DNA of 64,000 nucleotides from Novosphingobium sp. SG707 (GTDB taxonomy: Bacteria; Pseudomonadota; Alphaproteobacteria; Sphingomonadales; Sphingomonadaceae). Under the pieces are notes generated by a model, which was not told the origin of the DNA, did not search any database, and was given only the letters and a program-made list of their open reading frames with translations. The position numbers and the translations under genes are program-made. Shown here piece by piece: positions 34,664 to 45,263 of the stretch (within the stretch, counting starts at the first letter, position 1; each line of letters opens with the position of its first letter). The stretch is from contig NZ_JAAZQL010000009.1 in NCBI RefSeq assembly GCF_012275515.1, forward strand, positions 1 to 64,000, written 5' to 3'.

Positions 34664-35869
34664 TTAAATCCCAAACCCAGCCCCGCCCAATTCCCGCCGA
34701 GCCATAACCCCAAACAGGCCCCGCCGAACCGCCCCGCCGATCTCGATTGAGACCCGTCCCACCGGGCGGCGCTCATGCCACAGGTGGGTGATCATCGGAT
34801 GGGTTTCATCCGCACAGCTATCGACCCAGCCCAGCCCCGGCATATCCAGCATCGCCAGATTTTCGCGCTGCAACAGCACGCCGGGGGAATAGGCGCTTAA
34901 CGTCTCATCATAGGCGGTCTTGAACATGAAGGCGCCGGGCTTGGTCATAAAGGTTGCCAGCATGGCGATAGGCCGCCCGTCCAGCGTCATCGACAGCCGT
35001 TCAAGCCGCCCCCGCGCCGCCGCGCCATGCAGCGCCTCTCGCCACAGCGCCGTGGTCGCGGGCAGGCAGGCCAGCGCCGATCCGGCCTCGCCCTTCCACC
35101 CTGCGGCTTCCAGCTTCAGGAAATCCTCGCACCAGGCCGAAAGGTCGTCCTCGCCTTCATGGCGCACAAATTCCAGCGTGCCCAATTCGCCCAATCGGTT
35201 GGCCTGACGCCGGTATTCCTTGCGCTTCTTGCCCGAAACCGTCGCTTCGAAATAAGCCTCGGGCGACAGGTCGCTCTGCAGCATCACATGCTGTTTGCGC
35301 CCCACTAGCGCGGCGTTGCGCCCCTGCTCGTTCAGCACATCGCGCAAGGCATCGGCCACCGCCCCCGACAGCGGCAATTCGCCCAGATGCAGGAACAGGC
35401 CCAGCCCGCCCTGCGCATCGGCCCAGGCCAGCAGCGCCCGCCAGAACGGCCTTTCCAGCCCCCGCGCCACCAGCGGCGCGCCAAGGAAGCCGTTGGGATG
35501 CGTCCAGCCGGCCCAATGCGGGATGGGGCGGGTGTAATAGCGGCTCTGGCGCACAATGGGCATGATCCCGGCCAGATCGCCGCCCATTTCAAAGCGCAAT
35601 ATCCGCACCCGTCCATCGGGATCGAGCCCGCGCAGCGCAGGCAGCAGATACCAGCTTTCGAAAAACGGGTTCGGCTCGCTGGCCCACATGGCCAGAGCAT
35701 CCCACGCCAACATCGCCCCCATATCCTGCATCTCGCGCCAGTCGACGCTGCGGATTTCCCCCGCAGGCGCGGGTTTGGGCGGCAATTGCGGCGCGGGGTT
35801 GGGGCCGGGTGGCAAGCGCGAAGGCGCGACAACAGGCTTGGCGCGAATAAAATTGGGCTGGCTCGCCAC
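34664..35869 (-). CDS. FemAB/CelD-like GNAT acetyltransferase
   Basis: This 401-residue protein has the double-GNAT layout of the group often annotated as cellulose biosynthesis protein CelD or BioF2-like acetyltransferase. A Pro-rich N-terminus (about residues 15-38) is followed by the first half (WDALAMWASEPNPFFESWYLLPAL) and the second GNAT half (about 200-370: SGKKRKEYRRQANRLGE, then GEAGSALA and FKTAYDETLSAYSPGVLLQ). The YSPGVLL segment near the end is the typical acyl-CoA-binding mark. It probably modifies a polysaccharide or lipid precursor. It faces uvrC across the three-hairpin repeat. Confidence 0.8.
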   Translation of the reverse strand: MASQPNFIRAKPVVAPSRLPPGPNPAPQLPPKPAPAGEIRSVDWREMQDMGAMLAWDALAMWASEPNPFFESWYLLPALRGLDPDGRVRILRFEMGGDLAGIMPIVRQSRYYTRPIPHWAGWTHPNGFLGAPLVARGLERPFWRALLAWADAQGGLGLFLHLGELPLSGAVADALRDVLNEQGRNAALVGRKQHVMLQSDLSPEAYFEATVSGKKRKEYRRQANRLGELGTLEFVRHEGEDDLSAWCEDFLKLEAAGWKGEAGSALACLPATTALWREALHGAAARGRLERLSMTLDGRPIAMLATFMTKPGAFMFKTAYDETLSAYSPGVLLQRENLAMLDMPGLGWVDSCADETHPMITHLWHERRPVGRVSIEIGGAVRRGLFGVMARRELGGAGFGI

Positions 35870-35954
35870 AGTTACCTCGTGAGCGCGGAAAATATGCGCC
35901 CAAGGTTAAGGAGAAAGCCGGAAAGGAAGTATGAATAAGCGGGATATTTTCTGA

Positions 35955-35986
35955 CCCTGCGCCCGGCGTAATGACCGGACGCAGGG
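35955..35986 (-). terminator. Stem-loop after hppA
   Basis: CCCTGCG and CCGG pair with CCGG and CGCAGGG with one mismatch and an eight-base loop. It lies just past the hppA stop on the minus strand. No strong T run follows, so termination is likely but not certain. Confidence 0.5.
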
Positions 35987-35996
35987 CCAAAAGCGA

Positions 35997-38102
35997 TCAG
36001 CCCATATGCCCCGCCAGCGCCGCCAGCAGCAGCAGCGCGACAATATTGGTGATCTTGATCATCGGATTGACGGCCGGGCCAGCCGTGTCCTTATACGGAT
36101 CGCCCACGGTGTCGCCGGTCACGGCGGCCTTGTGGGCCTCGCTGCCCTTGCCGCCGTGATGGCCGTCCTCGATATACTTCTTGGCATTGTCCCATGCGCC
36201 GCCGCCGCTGGTCATCGAGAGCGCCACGAACAGGCCCCCCACGATCACCCCCAGCAACAGCGCGCCCAGCGCCGCAAAGCCATTGTCCTGCCCCGCCACC
36301 AGCGTGATGACATAATAGACCAGCACCGGCGTCAGCACGGGCAGCAAGCTGGGCACGATCATTTCCTTGATCGCCGCCCGCGTGACCAGATCGACCGTGC
36401 GGGCATAATCGGGCTTGGACGTGCCCGCCATGATGCCGGGGTTGCTCTGGAACTGTTCGCGCACATCGACCACGACATCGCCCGCCGCGCGGCCCACCGC
36501 CGTCATACCCATCGCGCCAAACAGATAGGGCAGCAAAGCGCCCAGCAAGAGTCCGACAATGACATAGGGATTTTCAAGGCTGAAATTGACGCTCAAATGC
36601 GGGAAAAACTCGCGCAGATCCGTGGTATAGGCCGCAAACAGCACCAGCGCGGCCAGCCCCGCCGAACCGATGGCATAACCCTTGGTCACCGCCTTGGTCG
36701 TGTTGCCGACGGCATCGAGCGCATCGGTCCTTTCGCGCACCGAGGCTTCCATATCGGCCATTTCGGCAATGCCGCCTGCATTGTCCGTCACCGGCCCATA
36801 AGCGTCGAGCGCCACCACCATGCCCGCCAGCGCCAGCATGGCCGTTGCCGCATAGGCAATGCCGATCAGGCCCGCCAGCTTAAACGCGATGATGATCCCC
36901 GCCACGATCACCAGCGTGGGCAGGGCGGTCGCCTCAAGGCTGATGGCAAGGCCCTGGATGACATTGGTGCCATGGCCGGTCACGGATGCCTTGGCGATGG
37001 ACTTGACCGGGCGATAGGAGGTGCCGGTGTAATATTCGGTGATCCAGATGATGAGGCCGGTGATGACCAGACCCAGCAGCGAGCAATGGAACAGCGCGCC
37101 GCCAGTCAGGCCCGATGCGTCAATTGGCGTGCCGAAATCGCCCACCGCCGTATGGATCGCCCAGCCGATGGCCGGGATCGATAGGATCGCGGTGACAAGG
37201 AAGCCTTTGTACATCGCGCCCATGATGTTGTTGCTCGCGCCCAATCGCACGAAATAGGTGCCGATGATCGAGGTGACGATGCACACGCCGCCGATCAGCA
37301 GCGGCAGGCTCATCAGCGCCATCAGATTGCCCGTGCCTTTGACTAGCAGCGCGGTCAGCACCATGGTTGCGCCCACGGTCACCACATAGGTCTCGAACAG
37401 GTCGGCGGCCATACCGGCGCAATCGCCCACATTGTCGCCCACATTGTCGGCGATCACGGCGGGGTTGCGTGGGTCATCCTCGGGAATGCCCGCCTCGACC
37501 TTGCCGACAAGGTCTGCGCCCACGTCGGCGGCCTTGGTAAAGATGCCGCCGCCAAGCCGAGCAAAGATCGACACAAGCGAAGCCCCGAGCGCCAGCGCCG
37601 TCAGCCCCGTCACCACGGTCCGGTCATTGGGGGCAAGGCCATGGCCGAAGCCACCCGTCGAGGTCAGATGCCAGAAGAACCCGGCAATCGCCAGCAGCGC
37701 CAGTCCGGCCACCAGCATCCCCGTGATCGCGCCCGCGCGGAAGGCCAGTGTCAGGCCCGCCTGCAGGCCCTGCTGCGCGGCGGCGGCCGTGCGCACATTC
37801 GAGCGCACCGACACATTCATGCCGATAAACCCCGCCGCGCCCGACAAAACCGCGCCCAGCACAAAGCCGATCGCCGCAATCTTGCCCAAGGCCAGCGCAA
37901 TGATGATCGCCGCTACAATGCCGACAATCGCAATCGTGGTATATTGCCGCTTAAGGTAGGCCTGCGCGCCTTCCTGAATGGCGGCGGCAATTTCCTGCAT
38001 CCGGGGCGAACCGGCGCTCGCGCCCAAAACTTGCCTGCTTGTGATGTAACCGTAAACAACGGCCAAGGCCCCAAGGCCCATGGCGATCAGCACCAGGTTC
38101 AT
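35997..38102 (-). CDS. hppA: K+-independent H+-translocating pyrophosphatase
   Basis: This 701-residue protein with about 16 membrane helices couples pyrophosphate hydrolysis to proton transport. Hallmark pieces are [40 protein letters not shown] (active-site loop, quoted in parts: [19 protein letters not shown]), [18 protein letters not shown] and [20 protein letters not shown]. The key subclass motif is GNTTKA; K+-independent enzymes have Lys here where K+-dependent ones have Ala. ATG at 38100-38102 gives the normal N-terminus. It stands alone, with 279 bases to the divergent desaturase. Confidence 0.96.
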   Translation of the reverse strand: MNLVLIAMGLGALAVVYGYITSRQVLGASAGSPRMQEIAAAIQEGAQAYLKRQYTTIAIVGIVAAIIIALALGKIAAIGFVLGAVLSGAAGFIGMNVSVRSNVRTAAAAQQGLQAGLTLAFRAGAITGMLVAGLALLAIAGFFWHLTSTGGFGHGLAPNDRTVVTGLTALALGASLVSIFARLGGGIFTKAADVGADLVGKVEAGIPEDDPRNPAVIADNVGDNVGDCAGMAADLFETYVVTVGATMVLTALLVKGTGNLMALMSLPLLIGGVCIVTSIIGTYFVRLGASNNIMGAMYKGFLVTAILSIPAIGWAIHTAVGDFGTPIDASGLTGGALFHCSLLGLVITGLIIWITEYYTGTSYRPVKSIAKASVTGHGTNVIQGLAISLEATALPTLVIVAGIIIAFKLAGLIGIAYAATAMLALAGMVVALDAYGPVTDNAGGIAEMADMEASVRERTDALDAVGNTTKAVTKGYAIGSAGLAALVLFAAYTTDLREFFPHLSVNFSLENPYVIVGLLLGALLPYLFGAMGMTAVGRAAGDVVVDVREQFQSNPGIMAGTSKPDYARTVDLVTRAAIKEMIVPSLLPVLTPVLVYYVITLVAGQDNGFAALGALLLGVIVGGLFVALSMTSGGGAWDNAKKYIEDGHHGGKGSEAHKAAVTGDTVGDPYKDTAGPAVNPMIKITNIVALLLLAALAGHMG

Positions 38103-38381
38103 AGCTATCCCCTCTGCTTTTCGGTCCTGTCGGGCAAATCCGGCAGTTCCTGTCCGGGCCTGTTCTTGTTCGATCAAACAGTGCCCATCGCTTGCACAGG
38201 TATAGGGGGCTGAAAAGTCAGCGCAAGGGTGATTTGATCCGCGCGGCCCCGGAATGGGACAGATTGTCCATTAAGATTCTGTTAGGGATTTTTCCAAAGC
38301 GCATCATGGTTTACAAATGGTTATCGACCGATTCACCAAAGCTTGAGTCGGGTCCGAAATGCATCAGACGGGGCATGATAA

Positions 38382-39404
38382 ATGCTGGAAGATCCAAAGC
38401 TCGTTCAGGACGCGATCAAGGCGCCTGTCGAACCTGCACTTTATAAGCCCGCGCTGGATTCTGGCGGCGCGCGGGCCATTCCGCTGGGCCGCGACGATGG
38501 GCTGGACCGGCACACGCGCCGCAATCTGCGCAAGGAAGAGATCGAGATCGCGCGTCAGTTTCACGGCGGGCGGATGTGGCCCTATGCGGTGGCGGCCTTT
38601 GGCTGCTTTGCGCTGTGGGTGTCGTTTTTCCCGCTGGCGATCATGGGTTATCTTAACCTTCCGCTGGCCTGTCTGATCTCCTGCGTGATCGCCACGGGCG
38701 GCTATGTGACCAGCCACGAGGCGATGCATTCAAACATCGCGCGCAAGGGCGAAAAGCTGCGCTGGCTTAACGAAGCGGTGGGTGCGGTTTCGACGATCCC
38801 CATCGTGTTTCCGTTCTCGATGGCGCGCATCATGCATCTGGAGCATCACTACCACTGCAATGATCCGCTGAAGGACCCCGACTATACCGACGAGGCGCCC
38901 AATTGGTGGATGGCGATCTATAAGACCTGGTATAACCGCCAGCCCGGTGTCGATGGCTCGATCCATCATTACAAGCGCATCCTGGCCGAAATGGGCACGC
39001 CCGAGGCCCAGCGGGCGCTCAAGGAAACCATGCTGCTGCAATTGTTCTTCATGGCGGTGCTGTTCACCATGTCGTGGAATGGCTATGCGATCGAGGCGGC
39101 TTTGCTCTGGTGGCTGCCGCGGCATGTCGGCCTGTCCTATATCCGCTTCTATCTGAGCTGGGCGCCGCATCACCCGCGCGAGGGCAAGACCGGCCGCTAT
39201 GAGAACACCAATCTGTTCAAGAGCAAGCTGGGCCATGTGATGTCGATGGGGATGCAGTATCACATCATCCATCACATGTATCCGGGCATCCCGAACCACC
39301 GCACCAAACATGCCTATTACGCGATGCGCCATATTTTGGAGGCGCGCGGGGTGGATGTGTCGCCGCTGCCGCCTGTTGGCGGGCCTGCGGTCAAGGGGAG
39401 CTAA
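38382..39404 (+). CDS. Membrane fatty acid desaturase/hydroxylase family protein
   Basis: This 340-residue protein has the three histidine boxes of the membrane di-iron desaturase family: HEAMHSN (about residue 111), HLEHHYH (about 151) and QYHIIHHMYP (about 290). Four hydrophobic helices are seen (residues about 65-105, 135-150 and 215-250). Members desaturate acyl chains or hydroxylate carotenoids, and sequence alone does not decide. It uses di-iron, oxygen and an electron donor. A small membrane protein gene starts four bases after its stop and is probably co-expressed. Confidence 0.85.
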   Translation: MLEDPKLVQDAIKAPVEPALYKPALDSGGARAIPLGRDDGLDRHTRRNLRKEEIEIARQFHGGRMWPYAVAAFGCFALWVSFFPLAIMGYLNLPLACLISCVIATGGYVTSHEAMHSNIARKGEKLRWLNEAVGAVSTIPIVFPFSMARIMHLEHHYHCNDPLKDPDYTDEAPNWWMAIYKTWYNRQPGVDGSIHHYKRILAEMGTPEAQRALKETMLLQLFFMAVLFTMSWNGYAIEAALLWWLPRHVGLSYIRFYLSWAPHHPREGKTGRYENTNLFKSKLGHVMSMGMQYHIIHHMYPGIPNHRTKHAYYAMRHILEARGVDVSPLPPVGGPAVKGS

Positions 39405-39408
39405 GCCG

Positions 39409-39603
39409 ATGGAAAATGTGCTCAAGCAGGTCTTCTATTGGATGCCGTTCTTTTTCGGCATCGGCTTTATCGCGCCGCTGATCGCCCAGACGATGAACCT
39501 GTGGCATTGGCAGGCGCCTTTTGGCCTGTCGACCACCGCCTTTGGCCTGATTATCGGCGGGGCATGGGGCCTGCAGACCGTGATCCGCGGGCGCTGGGTT
39601 TAA
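39409..39603 (+). CDS. Small membrane protein downstream of the desaturase
   Basis: This 64-residue protein has two hydrophobic segments (FYWMPFFFGIGFIAPLIAQ and FGLSTTAFGLIIGGAWGLQ) and a positive C-terminus, so it is a small inner-membrane protein. A strong ribosome binding site (AAGGGGAG) overlaps the end of the desaturase gene. It may help the desaturase fold or pass electrons, but that is only inferred from position. It ends eight bases before the convergent thiL end. Confidence 0.75.
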   Translation: MENVLKQVFYWMPFFFGIGFIAPLIAQTMNLWHWQAPFGLSTTAFGLIIGGAWGLQTVIRGRWV

Positions 39604-39611
39604 GTGGGGAT

Positions 39612-40481
39612 TTAATGCTGATAGCCCAGTGAGCCAAGGGGAGGGGCGCCGTCGATCAGCACCGGCGCCTCTTGCCCTTTTACCACCACGCCGATCTGGT
39701 GCATCGGCAAAGGCAGCGTCAGCTCGGGCGGCGCGGTCAGCAGCAATTGATAATCATCGCCCCAGCGCAAGGCTTCATCGCGCCGGTCTTCGGAACAGGC
39801 CAGCGGGATTGCCGCGCTCTCAAGGCTGATCGTCACCTTGCTGGCCCGCGCCATGCGCGAGGCGTCGAGCAGCAGCCCGTCCGAAACATCCATCATCGCG
39901 GTAACGAAAGGGGCCAGTGCCTGACCCTCGCCCAGATGGGCCTGAGGGCGGCGATAGGCGAGGCTTTGGGATTCGGGCAGCCCAAGGCGCAAGGCTTCCA
40001 GCCCCACCATGGCGCCGCCCACCGGCCCGGTGATATAGACGAGATCACCCACCTGCGCGCCATTGCGCCCCGGCACCGGCAAAAAGGATGCGCGCCCGAT
40101 GGCGGTCAGGCCCAGCACCTGCGGCCCATCGCTGCTGACCGTATCGCCGCCCAGCAGTCGCGCGCCATATTCATCCAGCGCTTCGGCCAAGCCGACGAGG
40201 AAGCGCGGTTCGGCGCCGTTCAGTTGATAGGAGAGCAGCACGCCCATCGGCACCGCGCCCTTGGCGGCCAGATCCGACATATTGGTGGCCACCAGTTTCC
40301 ATGCCACATCGGCCGGGTCCTGATCGGGCAGGAAATGCACCCCCGCCACCATCGTGTCATGGGTCAAAACCAGCGTCTCGCTGCCAAAAGGCAGCACTGC
40401 GCAATCATCGGCCAGCCCACGTGCGGCGGGGTCGCTGGCCAGCGCGCGCAGCGCCTCGATAAAGGCCAGTTCCCGCCCCAA
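39612..40481 (-). CDS. thiL: Thiamine-monophosphate kinase
   Basis: This 289-residue protein phosphorylates thiamine monophosphate to thiamine pyrophosphate, the last step of cofactor synthesis. Family marks are GLADDCAVLP, LVLTHDTMVAGVHF, ATNMSDLAAKGAVPMG, GGDTVSS and the Mg/ATP segment MMDVSDGLLLDASRMA. Length is normal. It starts five bases after the nusB stop and is the last gene of hisG-hisD-nusB-thiL. The local order nusB-thiL is common in bacteria. Confidence 0.95.
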   Translation of the reverse strand: MGRELAFIEALRALASDPAARGLADDCAVLPFGSETLVLTHDTMVAGVHFLPDQDPADVAWKLVATNMSDLAAKGAVPMGVLLSYQLNGAEPRFLVGLAEALDEYGARLLGGDTVSSDGPQVLGLTAIGRASFLPVPGRNGAQVGDLVYITGPVGGAMVGLEALRLGLPESQSLAYRRPQAHLGEGQALAPFVTAMMDVSDGLLLDASRMARASKVTISLESAAIPLACSEDRRDEALRWGDDYQLLLTAPPELTLPLPMHQIGVVVKGQEAPVLIDGAPPLGSLGYQH

Positions 40482-40486
40482 GCGGA

Positions 40487-40936
40487 TTAACGCGCCGCCC
40501 GCGCGATGGCGTCGAGCACGCCGTTCACGAATTTGGCTTCGCGCTCGTCAAAGAAGGCATGGGCCACATCGACATATTCGTTGATGACCGTGGGTGCGGC
40601 CACATCGTCGCGGGCCAGCAGCTCATAGGTGCCCGCGCGCAGGATCTGCACCATGGTCTTGTCCAGACGCTCCAGCCGCCAGCCCTCGGCCAGTTTTTCG
40701 GATATGCGCGCGTCGATTTCCTCGGCCCGCGCCAGCACGCCCTTGACCACATCGTCGAAATGGATGCGGTCGGCATCGGCAAACTGGATGTCCTCGATTT
40801 CCGCGCCCAGACGGTGGCGGTGGAATTCATCAAGCAGCACCGGCAGCAGCGTGCCTTCCATCGCATGCTGATACAGCGCCTGCACCGCGCCAAGGCGGGC
40901 GACCGAGCGGGACTGGGACTTGGGAGCTTTGCTCAT
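40487..40936 (-). CDS. nusB: Transcription antitermination factor NusB
   Basis: This 149-residue all-helical protein binds boxA RNA with NusE in rRNA antitermination. It begins SRSVARLGAVQALYQHAME and ends with the family segment VINEYVDVAHAFFDEREAKFVNGVLDAIAR. ATG at 40934-40936 is preceded by a short spacer from hisD (40 bases), which suggests readthrough from the his genes. Earlier in-frame ATGs lie inside hisD and are not used. Confidence 0.95.
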   Translation of the reverse strand: MSKAPKSQSRSVARLGAVQALYQHAMEGTLLPVLLDEFHRHRLGAEIEDIQFADADRIHFDDVVKGVLARAEEIDARISEKLAEGWRLERLDKTMVQILRAGTYELLARDDVAAPTVINEYVDVAHAFFDEREAKFVNGVLDAIARAAR

Positions 40937-40976
40937 CGAAAAATTCCTTATTGGGGCCGACCTTATCGGGGCGGCC

Positions 40977-42272
40977 TTATTGACCCAGCCGGATCGCGAC
41001 AGAGCGACCATGGGCGGGCAGCCCTTCGGCATCGGCAAGGGCCACAGCGGCCGGGCCGATAGCAGCCAGAGCCGCTTCGTCAAGTTGCAGGAAGCTGGTA
41101 CGCTTCATAAAGTCTAGCACGGAAAGCCCGCTGGCGAAACGCGCGCGGCGGCCGGTGGGCAAAACGTGGTTCGGCCCGGCGACATAATCGCCGATCGCCT
41201 CGGGCGTGTGGCGGCCCAGAAAGGCGCTGCCCGCATGGCGGATTTGCGCAAACATGGCGTCCGGATCGTCGATGGCGATTTCGATATGTTCGGCGGCCAG
41301 TCGGTTGGACAGGGCCGGGGCCTCGCCCATCAGATCATCGACCACGATCACCACGCCGTAATCATTCCAAGATTGCCGCGCGGTGGTCTGCGTGGCCAGA
41401 GCCTGCAGTTCCACCTCGACCGCCGCGATCACGGCATCGGCAAAATCGGCATCATCGGTGATCAGGATCGACTGGGCCACCGGGTCATGCTCGGCCTGAG
41501 ACAGCAGATCGGCCGCGATCCACGCCGGATTATTTTTGCCATCGGCCACCACGAGAATTTCCGAAGGCCCGGCCACCATGTCGATGCCCACCACGCCGTA
41601 AAGCTGGCGCTTGGCCTCGGCCACATAGGCATTGCCGGGGCCGACGATGACATCGACCGGCTTGATCCGATCCGTGCCATAGGCCAGCGCGCCCACGGCT
41701 TGCGCCCCGCCCACGCGCCAGATCTCGTCCACACCCGCCAGATGCGCGGCGGCCAGAACGAGGCTGTTGACCGCGCCGCGCGGGGTAGGCGTGACCACCA
41801 CCAGCCGCTCAACGCCCGCCACCTTGGCCGGAATGGCGTTCATCAAGAGCGAGGACGGATAGGCCGCGCGACCGCCCGGAACATACAGCCCCGCCGCGTC
41901 CACCGGCCGCCACACCGCGCCGAGGCGTACGCCCGCCGCATCGGTATAGTCGCGGTTCTCCGGTTTCTGCGCCTCATGATAGGCGGCAATGCGGCGTGCG
42001 GCCGTTTCCAGCGCATCGCGCAGGGTCGGGTCCAAAGCCTCAAACGCGGCGCGGCATTCCTCCGCGCTGATCCGCCAGTCGGCCTCGGTTTCCAGTGCAT
42101 GGCCGTCAAAGCGCGCGGTGTAATCCACCAGCGCCGCATCGCCGCGCGCCCGCACATCGGCCAGAACCGAGAGCACCACCTGCGTCACGCCCGCATCGCT
42201 CTCGCGCCGGTCGCCCACGATTTTCTCGAACGCCTCGGAAAAGCCGGCGTCCCGCGAATTAAGCCGGATCAT
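40977..42272 (-). CDS. hisD: Histidinol dehydrogenase
   Basis: This 431-residue zinc enzyme makes histidine from histidinol in two NAD-dependent oxidation steps. Conserved pieces are [72 protein letters not shown] (with zinc-ligand residues), AEHIEI and [17 protein letters not shown]. The length matches the family. Its ATG overlaps the hisG stop by four bases, so the two are coupled. Confidence 0.97.
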   Translation of the reverse strand: MIRLNSRDAGFSEAFEKIVGDRRESDAGVTQVVLSVLADVRARGDAALVDYTARFDGHALETEADWRISAEECRAAFEALDPTLRDALETAARRIAAYHEAQKPENRDYTDAAGVRLGAVWRPVDAAGLYVPGGRAAYPSSLLMNAIPAKVAGVERLVVVTPTPRGAVNSLVLAAAHLAGVDEIWRVGGAQAVGALAYGTDRIKPVDVIVGPGNAYVAEAKRQLYGVVGIDMVAGPSEILVVADGKNNPAWIAADLLSQAEHDPVAQSILITDDADFADAVIAAVEVELQALATQTTARQSWNDYGVVIVVDDLMGEAPALSNRLAAEHIEIAIDDPDAMFAQIRHAGSAFLGRHTPEAIGDYVAGPNHVLPTGRRARFASGLSVLDFMKRTSFLQLDEAALAAIGPAAVALADAEGLPAHGRSVAIRLGQ

Positions 42273-42931
42273 GCTTCGACCTTTTCCGCCGCCATCTTGC
42301 GGAACTGTTCGACCAGCTCGCCCACGCGCGGATCGGTCTTGAGCGCCGCCCGGTTGACGATCAGCCGCGCCGAGATCTGCATGATGACTTCCGTCTCGCG
42401 CAGGCCGTTTTCCTTCAGCGTGCGCCCGGTGGACACCAGATCGACGATCCGCCCCGACAGACCCAGCATCGGCGCCAGTTCCATCGCGCCGTTCAGCTTG
42501 ACCACCTCGGCCTGGATACCCTTGGCTTCATAGTGCTTGTGGGTCAGATGCGGATATTTGCTGGCCACGCGCAGGTGGCTGGCGCTGGCCGTATCGCCCG
42601 CATCGACGGGTTCGGCCACCGACAGGCGGCAATGGCCGATGTTGAGATCAACCGGCGCATAAAGGTCGGGATAGGCGAATTCCTCCACCACATCCGAGCC
42701 GACGATCCCGGCCTGCGCCGCGCCATGCGCCACGAATGTGGCGACATCGAACGCGCGCACGCGGATCAGCCGCATGTCCGAGCCTTCGACGGCAAAGGAC
42801 AGCGCGCGCGACTTCTTGTCATGAAACTCCGCTTCGGGCACGACACCAGCGCGCGCCATCAACGGCAGAGCTTCATCGAGGATGCGCCCCTTGGGGATCG
42901 CAAAGGTGAGCGGTTTGGACGAGAATGACAT
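42269..42931 (-). CDS. hisG: ATP phosphoribosyltransferase, short form
   Basis: This 220-residue protein catalyses the first step of histidine synthesis, joining ATP and PRPP. It has [16 protein letters not shown] at the start, [10 protein letters not shown], the central [15 protein letters not shown] and the PRPP loop [15 protein letters not shown]. It ends without the ~80-residue C-terminal ACT-like domain of the long form. Short HisG needs the HisZ partner for activity and feedback, and hisZ is not next to it. ATG 42931 gives the conserved start; ATG at 42952 is possible. Confidence 0.93.
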   Translation of the reverse strand: MSFSSKPLTFAIPKGRILDEALPLMARAGVVPEAEFHDKKSRALSFAVEGSDMRLIRVRAFDVATFVAHGAAQAGIVGSDVVEEFAYPDLYAPVDLNIGHCRLSVAEPVDAGDTASASHLRVASKYPHLTHKHYEAKGIQAEVVKLNGAMELAPMLGLSGRIVDLVSTGRTLKENGLRETEVIMQISARLIVNRAALKTDPRVGELVEQFRKMAAEKVEA

Positions 42932-42972
42932 GCGCGCCGCATTAGTTTGCATTGGAGCCCAGAGCAACCGCC

Positions 42973-44037
42973 ATGACAGCACAGAATCCGATCATGGAAA
43001 TCGCCCATGTCCATGACACGCTGGAATGGCAGGCGCGCCATTGCGATCAGAACAGCGCGCCGATCACCGCGCGCGTGCTGCGCGGCATGGCGGGGTTGCT
43101 GTCGGGGCCGACTCTGGTGGGCGCGCGGATGCGGGGTTGGCCGGGGCTTTCATTGGAGGACGCAATGCCGCTGCGCCTGGCAGGCGGGCTGCATTACCTG
43201 TGGCTGTCGGGGGCGGAACCGGCTCTGGGGGCGGTCTATCGCGGCGAGGTGGAAGATGCGGGCGCGATTGTGACCGAGGTTGTGGCGCGCCATGACGCAG
43301 AGCTGCTGCCATGGTTCGACGGGCCGCCCCAGACCAATGAGGCAGGGCGTTCGGCGGGCATCATGGCGGGGCTGCTATGGCTCTCCGGGCGCGTGGGATC
43401 GCGCTTTGAAATGAATGAGATAGGGTGCAGCGCAGGCGCCAATACTATGATGGAGCGCTATGCCTATGATCTGGGCAGCGTCCGCGTTGGTGAGGAAGGC
43501 AGCCCGGTTTCGATCCGTCCCGAATGGCGCGGGCCTCCTCCGCCCTCGGGCAAGGTGGAGATCACCCATATCGAAGGTTGCGACCGCGCGCCCATCGACC
43601 TGTCTGATCCGGCGGCGGCGCTGCGGCTGCGCGCCTATGTCTGGGCAGAGAATCATGAGAGGATGGCGCGGCTCGATGGCGTGATCGCGCTGGCACAGGA
43701 GCGGGCGCCGATCCTGACGCAGGCCGATGCCGCCGATTGGGTCGAGCGCCGACTTGCCGCGCCACAGGAGGCGGGGGTGTGCCGGGTGCTCTATCACTCC
43801 ATCGTCTGGCAATATCTGGGCGATGAGCGCCGCGCGCGGATCACCGCCGCGATGGAGGCCGCAGGGGCGCGCGCCACGCCAGATCGCCCGCTGGCATGGG
43901 TGATGCTGGAAACGAATCGGACCACGTTTCGCCATGAGTTGCGTGTGCGCTACTGGCCCGGCGGCGAGGAACCGACTTTGCTGGGCGCGGCCCATGCCCA
44001 TGGCGCTTGGGTGGAGTGGTTCAGTCCTTGCGGCTGA
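42973..44037 (+). CDS. DUF2332 family protein
   Basis: This 354-residue cytoplasmic protein fits DUF2332, a family of uncharacterised proteins common in alphaproteobacteria and actinobacteria. Typical pieces are [21 protein letters not shown], the Gly-rich [19 protein letters not shown], resembling a cofactor-binding loop, and YHSIVWQYL. It is divergent from hisG with only 41 bases between starts. Its 3' end overlaps the slipin gene tail to tail by 17 bases. Function unknown. Confidence 0.8.
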   Translation: MTAQNPIMEIAHVHDTLEWQARHCDQNSAPITARVLRGMAGLLSGPTLVGARMRGWPGLSLEDAMPLRLAGGLHYLWLSGAEPALGAVYRGEVEDAGAIVTEVVARHDAELLPWFDGPPQTNEAGRSAGIMAGLLWLSGRVGSRFEMNEIGCSAGANTMMERYAYDLGSVRVGEEGSPVSIRPEWRGPPPPSGKVEITHIEGCDRAPIDLSDPAAALRLRAYVWAENHERMARLDGVIALAQERAPILTQADAADWVERRLAAPQEAGVCRVLYHSIVWQYLGDERRARITAAMEAAGARATPDRPLAWVMLETNRTTFRHELRVRYWPGGEEPTLLGAAHAHGAWVEWFSPCG

Positions 44038-44800
44038 TCGCCTTGGCCGCCTCAAGGATCTCGGTGGGGAACATGGCGATGATTGTCGAATTATGCTCGA
44101 CGCCGATCTCGCTCAGCGTCTGCAACCGGCGCAATTCCAGCGCGCCGGGCACCTTTGCGATGACCTGCGCCGCCTCGCTCAGCCGCAGCGAGGCTTCGGC
44201 CTCGCCCTCGGCCTTGATGATGCGGGCGCGTTTCTCGCGGATGGCCTCGGCCTCGCGGGCGATGGCGCGCTGCATCTGTTCGGGAATGTCCAGATCCTTG
44301 ATCTCGACCGCATCCACCGCCACGCCCCATTGCGCGCAGGTCTTCTCCAGCAAGACCAGCAGCCGCGAATTGATCGCCGCGCGATCTTTCAGCATCTGGT
44401 CCAGATCGCTTTGCCCGATGGCATCGCGCATCCCCGTCTCGGCCGCCTGAATCACCGCGCCTTGCCAGTTCACCACCGTCGTGACCACCCGCGCCGGATC
44501 GACCGCGCGAAACCACAGCACCGCATTGACCCGCACCGCCACGCCATCGCGCGTCACGGTCTCCTGCGTGGCGAGGTCAAAGGTGATGACGCGCAGATCG
44601 ACCCTGACCACCCGGTCGATCAACGGCACCAGCCAAAACCAGCCCGGCCCCTTGGTTTCGGCCAGACGCCCGAGGCGGAACACCACGGCGCGCTGAAACT
44701 CCTGATTGATGCCAAAGGATTTGAGCGCCAGCACCGCCGCGATGATAATCAGCAGCGTCAGCATGGGATGATAGGCGGCAATCTCGAACAGGGAATCCAT
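44021..44800 (-). CDS. SPFH/band 7 slipin-type membrane protein
   Basis: This 259-residue protein has one N-terminal membrane helix (residues 12-28, MLTLLIIIAAVLAL) followed by a band 7 domain. Conserved pieces are NQEFQRAVVFRLGRL, GPGWFWLVPLIDRV and the helix EIKDLDIPEQMQRAIAREAEAIREKRARI. It belongs to the slipin/stomatin branch, which forms membrane scaffolds. The usual NfeD-type protease partner is not adjacent. It is followed upstream by NUDIX and bolA genes on the same strand, 19 bases away. Confidence 0.9.
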   Translation of the reverse strand: MDSLFEIAAYHPMLTLLIIIAAVLALKSFGINQEFQRAVVFRLGRLAETKGPGWFWLVPLIDRVVRVDLRVITFDLATQETVTRDGVAVRVNAVLWFRAVDPARVVTTVVNWQGAVIQAAETGMRDAIGQSDLDQMLKDRAAINSRLLVLLEKTCAQWGVAVDAVEIKDLDIPEQMQRAIAREAEAIREKRARIIKAEGEAEASLRLSEAAQVIAKVPGALELRRLQTLSEIGVEHNSTIIAMFPTEILEAAKAISRKD

Positions 44801-44819
44801 ACAAGGCACCTTTCCCGTT

Positions 44820-45263
44820 TCAGGCGCCCAGCACGCGCCCCAGCATTTCACTCATATCCTCAGGATAGATCGTTTCGGGCCAACCGGCGATCTCTTTGCG
44901 CGCAAACCAGCGATATTCGCGCATCATGGCCTGTTCGGTCGGCGTATGGCCCGCCGTGTCGATGGCGGGATCGGCCACACGCAGCAGGAAATAGCGATCG
45001 TCACCTGTCACCGGCTCGCCGGCAAGGGTGACGAAATCGCTGATCACGCGGGTGACTTCCGGCCCGCAATCAGCGTGAATGCCGGTTTCCTCGTGCAATT
45101 CGCGCGTGGCGGCTTCCTCATAGGTCTCGCCATCCTCTGCCTCGCCGCCGGGCGCACACCAGAAGGGCGCGCGATCATCGGGAGTGAAGCGGAAGAGCAG
45201 CAATTCCTCCGCCTCATTGAGCAAGAGAATGCGCGAGGCGCGGCGAATCCGGCGCTGATTCAC
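44820..45263 (-). CDS. NUDIX hydrolase
   Basis: This 147-residue protein has a complete NUDIX box, GEAEDGETYEEAATRELHEE, matching Gx5Ex7REUxEExGU when read with the following TGI. The family hydrolyses nucleoside diphosphates linked to other groups and needs Mg. The substrate is not evident. Its start overlaps the bolA stop by four bases (ATGA), so it is translated with bolA, and it is 19 bases from the slipin gene. Confidence 0.92.
   Translation of the reverse strand: MNQRRIRRASRILLLNEAEELLLFRFTPDDRAPFWCAPGGEAEDGETYEEAATRELHEETGIHADCGPEVTRVISDFVTLAGEPVTGDDRYFLLRVADPAIDTAGHTPTEQAMMREYRWFARKEIAGWPETIYPEDMSEMLGRVLGA

Noticed and set aside
36006-37184. Long plus-strand frame opposite hppA
   Set aside because: Antisense shadow; low-complexity Arg/His/Gln-rich translation.
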